Assembly: GCA_000507305.1 (NCBI GenBank)
Contig: DF240998.1
Coordinates: 29,198-93,197 of the forward strand
Direction: 5' to 3'
From: Breviolum minutum Mf 1.05b.01
Lineage: Eukaryota; Sar; Dinophyceae; Suessiales; Symbiodiniaceae
Length of the DNA stretch: 64,000 nucleotides
Shown one piece after another: positions 34,501 through 46,700 of the stretch (the stretch's first letter is position 1; every line of letters starts with the position of its first letter). The translations under genes and the position numbers were made by a program. The notes beneath the pieces were generated by a model. The model was not told the origin of the DNA, did not search any database, and was given only the letters and a program-made list of their open reading frames with translations.

Positions 34501-35336
34501 CGATGTTATTTGGATGAATTTGAGACGGGAAGGATATGCGCATATCATATATCCAAGAAATGATGGGTTTATACACACCCAAATCTGTTGTTGCGCATTG
34601 TGAACATGCAGGTTTAAGTTGCATTCATCCTGGGATAGTAGGGAAACAAGCTGACCATGGATTTGGGTTCCACTCGTCTTCGGCAGCTTTCTCCACGTCA
34701 GCAGATGCTGAGACCATGATCAAAGCCGATAAAGTTCACCTGTGAAGATAACAAAAAAGTTGCATCAACTATCAATGCAGACACGGCCAAACTATCTAGA
34801 TATATGAGCAACAACTAGTCTAACACAGCATCAAAGTCACGTTTCTTGTTTGATTGAATCTCCATTCATCCCTTCAATTGGGGGCAACTATCAACGATAA
34901 GTGACATGTCAACAGAGCTGGAAAAAGGTTTTTTAAAAAAATGCCGAGTGACGGCATGACCTTGACTCTCGAGCCATGGAAGGTTGTTTCTTGTGGAAGT
35001 TTGCTGACCTTATTGTCACTTGACATTTGAAAGGTTTTAAAAGCCCGAAAAAACACACAAGTTCTACGGATAGAACATCACTTTGTCTTTTATATGATCT
35101 CATTTTTCGACCGAGAGTCTTCTGATTACTATCCATTGTGTTATTTTGTACTGATTCTGTCCAGCAAATCGTCACTATATACCCCTACCGGTTCACTTCC
35201 ACAAATCATCATCGGACCAGCAAAGGTATTTACATCAGCTGTCCAAGCAACCCTGGGCTCCACCGGAAGAAGAATGGAGGATTTGGCAAATCCTTTGGCG
35301 CGAAGGAATTCTGAAAGTCTTCTTTCCATCACCTGA
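27157..35336 (+). other. Scattered exon-like segments of unidentified gene(s)
   Basis: Short protein-like segments bounded by AG|G acceptors or G(T/C/A) donors occur on the plus strand. They are 27,173-27,255 (YVSKIEEADMTAVDKCFSMY), 27,552-27,615 (AYFDPLLERIGGKTGAEANL), 29,743-29,825 (VYVMFTDPRFSDVVAEIQLT), 30,001-30,075 (HDPTGEAVRTKFRAHDAYLG), 30,634-30,738 (YDHIRFAAEALKLRDKVWVV), 31,126-31,203 (DSTLGQVIVRGVPDSVTKRP), 31,995-32,132 (Pro-rich, VPKPPGSLEVFGAPKGRLGN) and about 35,153-35,336 (SAVQATLGSTGRRMEDLANP, ending in a stop). They may be exons of one or two long genes like selD downstream. I could not chain their phases and recognise no family. Any one of them could be chance. Confidence 0.25.
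28474..28566 (+). repeat. (TCA)n microsatellite
   Basis: An almost pure TCA/ATC triplet run of about 93 bp, preceded by CTT/TCA-rich sequence from about 28,340. Poly-His and poly-Met frames over it are artefacts of the repeat. Confidence 0.95.
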
Positions 35337-35339
35337 TGA

Positions 35340-37200
35340 TGGTCACTGGCAGAGATGGTCATTTTGTTGTTTTGCTTCGTTTTGAGGAACAACATGAACA
35401 ACAAACGTTCAGCGAAAAACATAAAGAAAGATCCGAAAAACTGATTGCTAGAGAATGATAACAAGACGCGGAAGAACGACAAGAAATGCAAAAAATAAGA
35501 ACTAAAAACACCAAAAGACAAAACTTCAAAGGGCTTGGCTTTGGCTTCCATTTGCTTGCCTCACTCGAGGGCATAGCATCTTAAAAACGAAACGTTTTTT
35601 CTATTATTCCTGTAGAAATACATTGCTGGCTACTCAAATCAAAGCAACAAGCAACAGACTATTCTCCTAGTATTCATTCATCTACAAAAAGTGTTCTTTC
35701 AACCAATACAAGAAACCAATGAACAACAGAGAACAACAAAAAAACTGTCCAACAATAAAACAGCCGGGAAAACAGCCAAGATGTGAGATTTGAGGCACCA
35801 AGGAGCTGAGTTTCTTCCAACGCTTGCGAAGGGTCCAAGAATTACGCTCCATTTTGGGTCTGGAACGTGCCTCGCGTGTTGAAACGTTGGGTGACCAAAC
35901 AACCGGTGTTTGGGGTGTGTTGATGGCAGAATTCCGGTAACCTCACCAGTTGAGGTTGGGAGTAGTTTATCCCGTTATTTACAGGGGTTTTATGACTCCC
36001 AGGTGGTTAGCCGGATTTCTTCCATCTATACAGATTTGATATATAGATACCGTTGATGAAAGGTTCATCTTTTGTTACCCGGGAAATGTTCAAACACTGA
36101 TATATTTCTGGGACGTTTATGATATGATCAACTAGTCATTTGGATGATTGTAGATCAACAGTTTCATATAGTTTAGGTACTTTCTCTTTCTGCATGACTT
36201 TGATTTGCACCAGTTTGTAGACGAACTTTCATACACTTCGGCGCAGAAAAGCCATCTATCTTGTGGTAAAATCGGATAGGACCATAGTTTTGAGGCACAT
36301 ACAGTAGATGCTCAATGGTCTTTGACATTAGTTTCAAGAGATGGAAAACTCCAAGGAATCAAGATGGTTTTTAATTTACTTATCGGTCAACCAGATCAGC
36401 CATCAACACACTTCTTTTCACTCGGTAAATGGCGAGTACATTGGGTATTACCACACATACAGTTCAAATATGTGCATGATGTCACATTAAATATATCTAC
36501 ATACATATATATATATATATACTAAATGGTTGAACTTCGTAGAAATGGTACTTCATCACTCAGACAACTCGCACACCAGGTTTTCATCAAATCGATGTGG
36601 CACGCCTGCGAAGGGCCAAGACAGTTGGATGGGGTAAGACCACAGGTCACTTGGTGAAGACCGAGGAAAGGACGATGTGTGAACCCTTTAAGGATTCAGA
36701 GAACCTTTGAAAAGGTTTGGAAGTTTGGCAAATACCCACTGAAGTATTCTCTATATCGGTCCATCTTGGGTGTGCATTAAGATTTTGAATCGGTTAAGAA
36801 AGTCCATTTCCGCACAGTTCAGCAGAATCGCACCCTTTGCTCAAAACTGTTGGATTTGTTCTGCATTCTCTTGATACCCTCACTTTTCACACTCACAATT
36901 GTTTCCTTTACCAAGAGCACAGTTTGGGTTATCCATCTATGGTCCTCTTTGAAAAAGGTCAATCAGCTTTCTGAGCCAATCAATCTCAACCTAAGGAACA
37001 CATCACATGCAACACCTGCCAACATTGGTTTTCCGCGGTGATGATCAAGAAGTGGCACGAGAAGCTTTACAGCGCAGTGCACGACTATTTCAAAATCCAC
37101 AAGAAACTCAGCTTGAAAGATGGCCCTCCAAAGTTGCGTCACCAAAAACATGGGATGAGGGGCTTTGGATAATTTGCTTGAAGTAGAGTAGTGGCTGACG
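35340..37200. other. Mostly non-coding; AT dinucleotide run
   Basis: AT-rich sequence with a short TA run near 36,503-36,523. One Lys-rich frame (37,041-37,172, KKWHEKLYSAVHDYFKIHKK) looks protein-like and may be a terminal exon. An adjoining frame (36,958-37,041, VNQLSEPINLNLRNTSHATP) ends just where it begins. No identity is assigned. Confidence 0.3.
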
Positions 37201-37255
37201 CTTCCCGTCAGCAGTGCCGCATCATCGTATTGATGTTGATGTTGTAGTTGGTTTT

Positions 37256-37337
37256 CTTCTTCTTCTTCTTCTTCTTCTTCTTCTTCTTCTTCTTCTTCTT
37301 CTTCTTCTTCTTCTTCTTCTTCTTCTTCTTCTTCTTC
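37256..37337 (+). repeat. (CTT)n microsatellite
   Basis: A pure CTT/TTC triplet run of about 80 bp, polypyrimidine on the plus strand, about 0.45 kb upstream of the first selD exon. The poly-Lys frame on the minus strand is an artefact. Such a mirror polypurine-polypyrimidine tract could form triplex DNA (inference). Confidence 0.95.
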
Positions 37338-37783
37338 CTCCTTAGAGCTTGAGAATGAACAGCTATTGTTGAGCGCGCCCGCCCGCTTTGAAGCTCAAAA
37401 AAACGTTGTTTGCAGCACGTTGATGCTTTTCCCATCAAAAAGCAGGCTACTCGTGCGGTTTTAAAACGCTGCTTCCAGTCTTTTTAGCGGTTTCCGAGCC
37501 TCCCTTCTGAGCTACAATCACTCAACTCTCATCAACCCATTTTATTCTTCAGAGGTTTGGCTTTCGTTTGTTTGCCATGCATTTGCGACCAGGAAGGCTT
37601 GAAGTTGCACCATGACTGGGAAAGGACCATGGTGATTTCAAGGGGGGAGCTTGGTGGGCCTGGCTCAAGAGACTTGCTTTGTTTTGTTTTAATAGGATCA
37701 ACATTGATGGAATTTTGTGCTACCAATCTCAGTCATGTTATGCTACGCCAAATCCTGCAGAGCATCACCTTGTCTGTTGCATC

Positions 37784-40700
37784 ATGGCCTGGTTTTTTTT
37801 TGCAACACATGTGGCCAGGACTCCCATCATCAAAGACTTAGTTTTGGTGGGTGGTGGACATTCACATGTCCATGTCCTACGGATGTTGGGTATGGAACCC
37901 ATGCCTGGTGTACGGGTGACATTGATCACAAGAGAGCCTTTTTTCAATGATTCGTTTCAAAAAAGGGCGAAAAGGTGGTGGGGAAGTTCAAGTGGTTGAG
38001 GTTTTTGTGTGTTGGTGGTAGTTTTTATCTGGATTGAAAAATGTAAATGTGTTGATAACTTCAAAGAATAAGCGGAAGAGTTCTCTAACCAACAAATGTC
38101 AGCGAAATTTCTAAAGCATCAACATGAACAATGGGAGAACCCTGGACTGAGGACGTCGAGACTCCATACAGTGGCATGCTCCCAGGACACATTGCAGGGA
38201 TGTCCCCTGGCAAAATGAAATGCACAAGGCCACAGATTTTGAAGAAAACGACTCTGTCGAAAGAATGAAGTTTCCCAATCATCCAGCCAATGGGGTTTTG
38301 ACTAGGAAGGACTATGTTCATGTGACCTTGGCATGGCTATGATCAAAGGGTTCGGTTTCATTCCATTTTGTGTTGAGATCAGGAAGGACATGGCCATGTC
38401 ATATCATATCATATCAGATAGTGTAGTATGATATGAAACATTCTCATATTGCAAATAACATTCAATAATTAGGTCTTTGTGGTTTTTACGTCAGTCATGT
38501 TCTACTGGAATGGATGAACTTGCTGCCCCTCAAGGTACACGCGCCGCGAGTGCCATTTGGATCTCAACATTTTGGCTCGCTTTGCCCGCGTGCGTCTCAT
38601 CCACGCCACGGCAGAAGCCATCGATGTGCAGAAGAAGGAGGTGTGGGAAACGGAGCAACGGGATTTTGTGGAAAAGGGAAGTACGATGTATGAATTTGAT
38701 AGTGATTCTTCTTCTTGTCGTTCTCCTGCTTCTCATCACAATTTTCGGCCATCCACAATGGTTCTAGAAGCTGTATAAGATCATCATTATTTGATAAGAA
38801 TTGCCAGAGTAACGCATTTTTACATGATCCATCCTTGCAACGGTCATTTGTGGCATGTTATCAAAGGTCCATGTCAGCGGTGGACGGCCACCCTTGCGCT
38901 ATGATGTTCTGTCCATCAACATCGGTTCAGCGCCCAAAGTGCATCTGGGATTCTTAGAAACGGTGAGAGACACCTGGGTGCCACCGGGTGGAACCTCTTC
39001 GGGTTTTAAATGGATATATTTTTGAAAAAAAGGGGCCCCATGAGAGTGGAAAGATTTGAAAGGTTTTTGGCACCCGGAAAGACAAGAAAAAGAAACTCCG
39101 GGAAGTCCAAACCAAAACCCGAGAACAAAAAAAGGGAACAGCAGCCGATACAACACCAAACGAACAAAAAAAAAGCGGTGAAAAAAAACAAAAAAACAAA
39201 AAACACCACACAACTCTGAGGATGGGTCGTCCAACAGATGATCTTTCTGGTATAACTCCAGTGAAGCCCATTGATGGCTTTGGTATGCGATGGGATGCTT
39301 TGTTGGAACGTTGCTATGACCCGAAACGCTGGGCTGTCCTCTTGGGCCGTTGGAATTTGTTGACTTTTTGTTGACTGTAAGTTGGGTAACGTTGACCTCA
39401 AATAGTCCATAAAGAATCACCCAATTTCTAGTAACAAGAAATCTGAGTTTTATTCAATTTTGTAGGGGTCCATCATGGAATAGAATCAAACAAGTCTGCA
39501 AATGTTTGGCTTTCCAAGTGCAGTATCCAATCTACGCAACCCATGACCTCCTTGGAATTTTGAGGTTTACCCGAATGGAAAGGAGAACATCACGTCTTGG
39601 TGGTGGGTGGTGGTGCTGGAGGATTTGAGTTGGCTCTTACAATGCATGCACGATTGACAAAGGACAGGTTGGCTGGAAGGGAGCTAAGAAGCCAAAGGCT
39701 ATTGAATTGTAATTTTTTACTATTAAATTGTGAAAAGTTTTCTTAGCGCGTGATAGCCTTAGTCAATTGGTTTTTGTTTAAGCTAGAAGTTTTTCAAACC
39801 AGGACGAAATAAGATAAACCACCTTGAGAGGATGATGATATGAGGATTCGGACACCAGGCAAAAACACTCAGGAATCCATGACGGGAGACAGCTCAAGTC
39901 AACTTCATTATACAGTATGGACCAATAAATCATAGCTATAGCTTGGAACTACCCCCCAACCAGGATGCCAATGACCACCAGGATTCTGAACCATTTTTAG
40001 TAGGGAATCCCTACAAACAAACCTTCATTTGTGACTGGGTACCCAGGAGCTTCAGAAGCTGGGCAATGCAACAGCAACATGGCCTGTTGACTGTTGACTG
40101 ACTGTTTGAAGCTTCCAAGTGACCCTGCAGTTTCATATCAAATGTTGTGTTTTTTCTAGGTAGCATCCAACATGGATATGTGAAAATTGTGGAGATTGGT
40201 TGGTTTGGAACATGGCTATTCTGATTAGCAACCATTTTTGGATGATGGATTTTCAAATTCTGAACTGTAGACCTTTTGAAATCGTTGAATTCAAATTGAC
40301 AATGCTATCTTTGGGATTCACTTTTGGATGTCATCTTTCGTCGTCCCAGAAGTTTTTTCTCGAGAAGACCTATCCAACTATATACCATTGCAAGACCTTT
40401 TGGACGATACACGCCCTCTCACGGCTTCTGGCTGGATTTCTAGGTGTGAAACTGACACAAACAAACACAAATCTTCAAAATGGATGATGTCAATCATGAT
40501 TGGCACGCAAAAAAAAACAATTTATGCAAGCAGAGACCCCAGATAGGCAATGAAAGAAAATGCGTTGACTGATGCAAAACTGTCTGATGAAAGATATGTT
40601 TGTTTTTGTTGCAAGGGAGTATGTTGAAGACACCCAGAACGGTACGGGAGAAAGTGCATCCCTATCCACTTGAAGCAAAAGATCTATAGCCTTCAATGCT

Positions 40701-43700
40701 ATCTCACGGAAAAATTATTGGAAAAAAAATCCAATTTTGGATCTATATACAGATGGATCCAAAAAATATTGTAAGTTCCAAATGTAGACAACCTGTCGGT
40801 TTGGCCCCACCCAAATCATCTCATATGTGCAGTGACCAAAACCTTGTTTTTTTTGTTGTATACAGGAGATTCGTTCGGGATTATTTCACAAACCATGAAT
40901 TCAGGATCCCGGAACATGAATCAATCAGGATTTCATCATCCATTTCACTCACGGGTTTTGTTGCTGTTGCTCATAAGGTGAAAGTGGTCTTAGTCTCTCG
41001 TGGAGGAATGCTTCCACAACATACGCCTGGTGCCAGAGCGTTGGCCTCGAAAGCCATGAGAGACAAAGGCCGGCGGGTTGGGCTGATACGGTAGGAATAG
41101 ACACATCATTTGTGTATGGTTCATGCATACAACTCTATCTCTGTACATGTGTATCTATATGTTTATATGTGATGCATATTTTATGTATGTATATTATGTT
41201 GTACGTCATGTATGTTTGTTGATCTGCTTGTGTCTGTCATTATTCCATTCCATCTAACTATTTGAATACTTGAAGTAGATGGTGAAACTTTGGGAAGAGA
41301 TTGTAAAGAGATCAACCTGCCTTGTATCTCATGTACCAAGCCTTTCCGGATACAAAAATTGAAAAAACCTGTGATCTACTCACCTTCCCCTGCTTTTCTC
41401 GGATGCCATGGAGCTCGATGTGTAGGAATTGAGCTCTACAGCGGTTACGAGGTGTCTCATGCCGAGGGTGGCCTGCTGCATTGCAAAGATGGGCGAACTT
41501 TAAGTGACTTGACTCACAGATTGCTTCAACAGAGCATCGTTTCACCTCGAAATTTGCTTGTGTTCAAATGCGGTTTTTGTTGCAGAATTTCCATCATAAG
41601 ACACTTTCCTAATCCCTAAGTGCAGGGGGTATAATCCCTTGACCTGTTTGAAAGAGTTAAAAATTGTAACACTACTCAGGCAAGTTGCAATTCTGGAATC
41701 TCATAGGGATCCTCCAGATTCATCATCCCAAGGCTATGATGAGTGTATTTGGTGCACACAGGGCTCACCACAAAGTTGGGTGGGTACCAGTGGTCTTCAT
41801 ACGGACTCAGATGGTTTCTTGTTGGTGGATCAACACATGCGTCCCTTGGTCACCAAAAAATGCTTGGAAGTTTTGTAGGTGGAGTTCTAGTTTTCCTCCA
41901 AAAAAATGGTTGCACAAAATGGTTGTCTTTGGAACAAGGCAAGACAAAATGTGTTTGAAACTCCATTTTTTCAGTTTGGTTACCCTGATGATGGGAGGAA
42001 GTGTATCCATAGATTTCTGGAATTTATCGAAGGACTTGGATGTGGCAACTCTCATTTCATTTGATCAAAAAGATGGAGAGGTTTCCATCCTTTTTTTGGT
42101 TGCTTCTTAGATCGTTGATTTCACCATGGTGCTGTTGCTTTTCTCCGGTAGAAATCAAGAGTGCTCATATTTGTCTAAACGCTCTAACTGGGTGAATTGA
42201 TAGTGCCGTCAAAGCTGCTGGCTTACTATGGGGGAATCCTCCAGAGATGATAAGATGAAATATGATTCCATATAAATATATATACACACATATATTTATT
42301 GTATAGTATATATTATACATCTAGACATATCTTTACACTAGAACTCACCAAAAGGGCTTGAGTAGTTGACTCCATCTTCACCCAGTGTTGCAAGCTCCAG
42401 GTTGCCATGGTGACAGCAACATCTTTGCTGGTGGAGACATCGCCTCCATTGATGGACATCCAAGACCCAAGGTCGGTGATTCACTCAGTGGTGGGGGATC
42501 ATTAGATGGGACCCGTTTTGGGAGGATCAAACTTGATGCAAAATAGTAAGTTTGATGGATTTCCATAAAATAGTGCATTGTTTGGGTTGGTAATATATAT
42601 ATATAGTACTTATATATATATATATATAGTATTCATATATACATAATGATCCCTGTTTGATCACTGTTTTTCCGTTTTACAACTTTTGGAAGTATGTAAG
42701 GTTTGGAAAAAATTGGCCAGCATACTTATCACCCCAATCGAGCAACAAATTCATGCTGTTTACATGTGGGTTATTCCTCTCCTTTTTCATCAGAATGTCT
42801 TTCCGCACAAAAAAGATGGGTCCCTTTCTGAAAAATACAGTTGAGGTTTGAAGGAGTGTGTCCATTTTTTCACAAGTCAACTTTTACGCCAAATAAACAT
42901 TTTGTCCCTATCATGTCCCTATCCCTTCTGGAAGATTTATTCCATGTTTGTTATGAAATCAATTTCAGCACAGTTTAGTGCCATAAAAATCCATTCAGTT
43001 GATTCTGAAATTGCTCCCAAAAACATAGGAATCGTGTCACGTAAAAGCAAGATTTCACTTTAACGAGAGATCCCCCAGGTTTCTGCAATTTCCATTTGGG
43101 GAAAGTCGAAGTCGCAAGTTTCATCGAAGAGATTTCTTGGGTGGGGTACTAGAACCTCAGAAATCATGGAGTTTTACCAAAAAAAGAGTTTCTTCTCTTA
43201 AATCTCGCGATTCCAGATGTCAATTTTGAAATTTTGGCAGTTTCTCGTATGTTTTTTTTGTTTCCTTAATCTTCGACGAAGTTGCGTTGACATCCCACCC
43301 GGGAATGAGCATGGCCCGTAGGCCGGAGTTTTTGCGGTCCGGGGCCCCGGATGTGTCAACCAAGTTGGGCTCCAAATCTTCAAGCCCTTTGAGACCACGA
43401 GAAATGAGCCTAAGTGGCGCACAATTTTAGCACCGAATCCTTCAAAATATGTAAATTAGATCTCTACTCTGAGAGCGAAAAATAAGAAATCACCTATGGT
43501 ATCACTTCTCATTTTTCCCTTCACTAGATCTAACAACCTTGTCCAAACCAAACAAATGGCACTTCCAAAAGATCTCTTATCTACCAACTAGGCGGTTTTT
43601 CACATGTTTTTTTCCCTTCACAAAACACCAAAACAGACACCTTGAGGTCATGGCTGGTATGACCTTATGGATCAACTTGCGTGCAACCTTGCGAGGAGAG

Positions 43701-46700
43701 AAGTTAGTAACCTATTGGCCTCAGGCGAAACCTCGAGATTTTTTTCTTTTCCTTTGGAGCAGATTGAACTTCAACCGGAATCATCCAAAAAATTGAGAAA
43801 TCAACTTTTATCTCCAAAAAAAAAACCTCCAACCGTTTTAAAGAACACCTTGGTTTTTGTTGGTTCTACCTGGGTGGTGTAATCTTGATGCACCTCGGAG
43901 GTCTCCTTCCTGGGCTTATTGAATCTGGGCGATGGCAGTTGTATCGCTTCACGTGGGACTTTGGCAACGCATGGCACCTGGTTATGGCATCTAAAAGATT
44001 GGATTGATCGACGATGGATGTGGAATTACTTTGAAGGTGGGAGTGATGATGTCTTCGGTACTTTTGATAGCGATGTTGTGTTTTTTTATGGGGGGGGTGC
44101 ATGTTTGTAGAACTTCAAAATGTTTAGTCGCAGTTGAGCATCGGAATCGAGTTGTTGCAAAGGTTCAATCGTTGATGAGGGCACATTACTGCCCTTGCTT
44201 TTCACCTTCAAGCATCCCAACCCAATCTTGAAGTTAGGTGTGTCTTGAGTTGGGTCTCCATGTAAACCAACCAACCTAAACATGCTCGAACCCAAGTGGT
44301 GTTTTTTCATTTGTGAGGCCTCATGCAAATTTATTTGTGTCCACAGTAAGAATCCCTACACCCGCCTAGATCCTGGAACCTCCACTTGGAAAGTATCCAA
44401 ATCATTACCATCCATGGCGAAATGCATGGAAATCTCTCACTGCCCAACCAGTTCCAATTATATATATGTTGAGCAATCAAGATCCATTTTGATCTAAATT
44501 GAATGCCCAACCGAAAGGTGTCTTTCATTCTATCTTTCACCATCTAGTGCAACAAACCCCTTACAGCCGCCCTTGGATGGATAAAGTGGGCTCACCTCCT
44601 CAGCACCGCAGGTCTTCCCGAGATGCCTGGAACCACCGAGCCCAGCGGCCTTGGCGGCGCCGGCGTGGGCGCCGTGGCCGCCGCAGCGGGGCAGCACGCC
44701 ACGGAGCTGCTGCGGCAGACGACGATGCGTTGTGGCGGCTGTGGAGCGAAGGTAGGAGCCACGACTCTCACGCAGGCACCCGGGGGGAAGGGGTTTCTTG
44801 TGTTGGGGTAAATTGATGAAGATATGTGTTGGAGATTTGCAGGAGTTTTGGGGTACCGGCTAGAGGTAGATGGTTCGAAGTTTGTGATTCCAACATTTTT
44901 TGGACTTAGTTTTTGAAAGTTTTGTTGTTCAAACACATCTCCCAAGCAGCTACCAAGTTGGTTTCCTCACCGATGGCGGTGGTCGAGGCTATGAGAAGAG
45001 TGGAAGGTCTTATACCTCGACAGCCTTCGAGTCAGAAGGCCAGGATCAAGTTGAAAAATTGCAGGAATTTCATCAACTTAGAAGATCATTTTATTTTTTG
45101 ATGGATGAAATATGTGTAAAATGATGACCATTGAACCAAATAAATCTTGTTTCCAACTAGAAAGTGATGCTCAGTTTGAGAACACCCATGTGTGGTGACC
45201 ACACAATGATGGTTTGCCTTTCCCTTTGACAGGGTATAACCTCCAATCACCTATTTGAAGGTGATTCAGAGTGTCACCCCCGAATTTTTTTTCCATGTCA
45301 CCTGAAAAAGGGACCTTTCAAGAGCCCCAGCATTTTTCATGGGGATATTCGTTATTCTTTCAGGGAAACGATCCAAGGCCGAAGTCATCTTGGGTGCCGG
45401 TGACGACGCAGCGGTGGTGGATTTCGTGGAAGAGAAAACGCGCATTTCCACGGTGCAAACCTTGGACCGGGCCGTTGGGGTAGTTGGGAGGTGGGTTTTT
45501 GTTGTCTGCCAACTGTCAAAGGGGAAAAAAAGTGGGGCCAAAAAATTATCCCGGCAAGAGACCCCAAACAGTGTAAAAACCAAATGCAATGTATGTGTGA
45601 CCATGCACTCTATGTGAGCACTCTATATGTGAGCGCCCTATGTGTGAGCACTCTATGTGTTAGCAGCATGTGTGAGCACTCTATGTGTGACCACTCTACG
45701 TGAGCGCTCTATATGTGACCACTCTATGTGAGCACTATNNNNNNNNNNNNNNNNNNNNNNNNNNNNNNNNNNNNNNNNNNNNNNNNNNNNNNNNNNNNNN
45801 NNNNNNNNNNNNNNNNNNNNNNNNNNNNNNNNNNNNNNNNNNNNNNNNNNNNNNNNNNNNNNNNNNNNNNNNNNNNNNNNNNNNNNNNNNNNNNNNNNNN
45901 NNNNNNNNNNNNNNNNNNNNNNNNNNNNNNNNNNNNNNNNNNNNNNNNNNNNNNNNNNNNNNNNNNNNNNNNNNNNNNNNNNNNNNNNNNNNNNNNNNNN
46001 NNNNNNNNNNNNNNNNNNNNNNNNNNNNNNNNNNNNNNNNNNNNNNNNNNNNNNNNNNNNNNNNNNNNNNNNNNNNNNNNNNNNNNNNNNNNNNNNNNNN
46101 NNNNNNNNNNNNNNNNNNNNNNNNNNNNNNNNNNNNNNNNNNNNNNNNNNNNNNNNNNNNNNNNNNNNNNNNNNNNNNNNNNNNNNNNNNNNNNNNNNNN
46201 NNNNNNNNNNNNNNNNNNNNNNNNNNNNNNNNNNNNNNNNNNNNNNNNNNNNNNNNNNNNNNNNNNNNNNNNNNNNNNNNNNNNNNNNNNNNNNNNNNNN
46301 NNNNNNNNNNNNNNNNNNNNNNNNNNNNNNNNNNNNNNNNNNNNNNNNNNNNNNNNNNNNNNNNNNNNNNNNNNNNNNNNNNNNNNNNNNNNNNNNNNNN
46401 NNNNNNNNNNNNNNNNNNNNNNNNNNNNNNNNNNNCGAAAAGTACGAGAATTACCACGAAAAATGAACATCGAAGAAGTTGAAGAGCCGGAAACTACGAA
46501 AATTTACAGACAAAACCCGTTCACGCCGGACGCGGCCACCCCGAAACTACGAAAATTCACAGACGAAACGAACATGCAGGCACGAAACCACGAAAATAGC
46601 GATGAATTCCGCGCGCGACCTGTCCGGCACCTCGATCTAGACACCCGGGTTTTTTACTATTACCGAAAGAACCCCACACTGTTTGGGGAATTGTGGAGAA

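Larger units (their letters stand above)
37784..43724 (+). other. Oxidoreductase domain exons (1-11) of the selD fusion
   Basis: Exons 1-11 carry the FAD/NAD-binding half. The first nucleotide-binding motif is [15 protein letters not shown], followed by [26 protein letters not shown], the second nucleotide-binding motif [37 protein letters not shown], and [16 protein letters not shown]. The FAD-contacting [20 protein letters not shown] and [17 protein letters not shown] come last. This is the Ndh-like domain found N-terminal to SelD in many bacteria and algae; it is thought to act in selenium redox chemistry, which is not proven. Exon 12 ([15 protein letters not shown], then [10 protein letters not shown]) links it to the kinase. 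Confidence 0.88.

Noticed and set aside
37208..37438. Poly-Lys protein on the minus strand
   Set aside because: Direct translation of the CTT microsatellite.
38973..39080. Another MITE in selD intron 4 (GGGTGCCA / TGGCACCC)
   Set aside because: The inverted match is only 8-9 bp, with no second copy or target duplication seen.
44730..44760. Selenocysteine in the SelD active site
   Set aside because: The catalytic codon is TGT (Cys) in CGGCGAK, and no in-frame TGA is needed anywhere in the 29-exon model.
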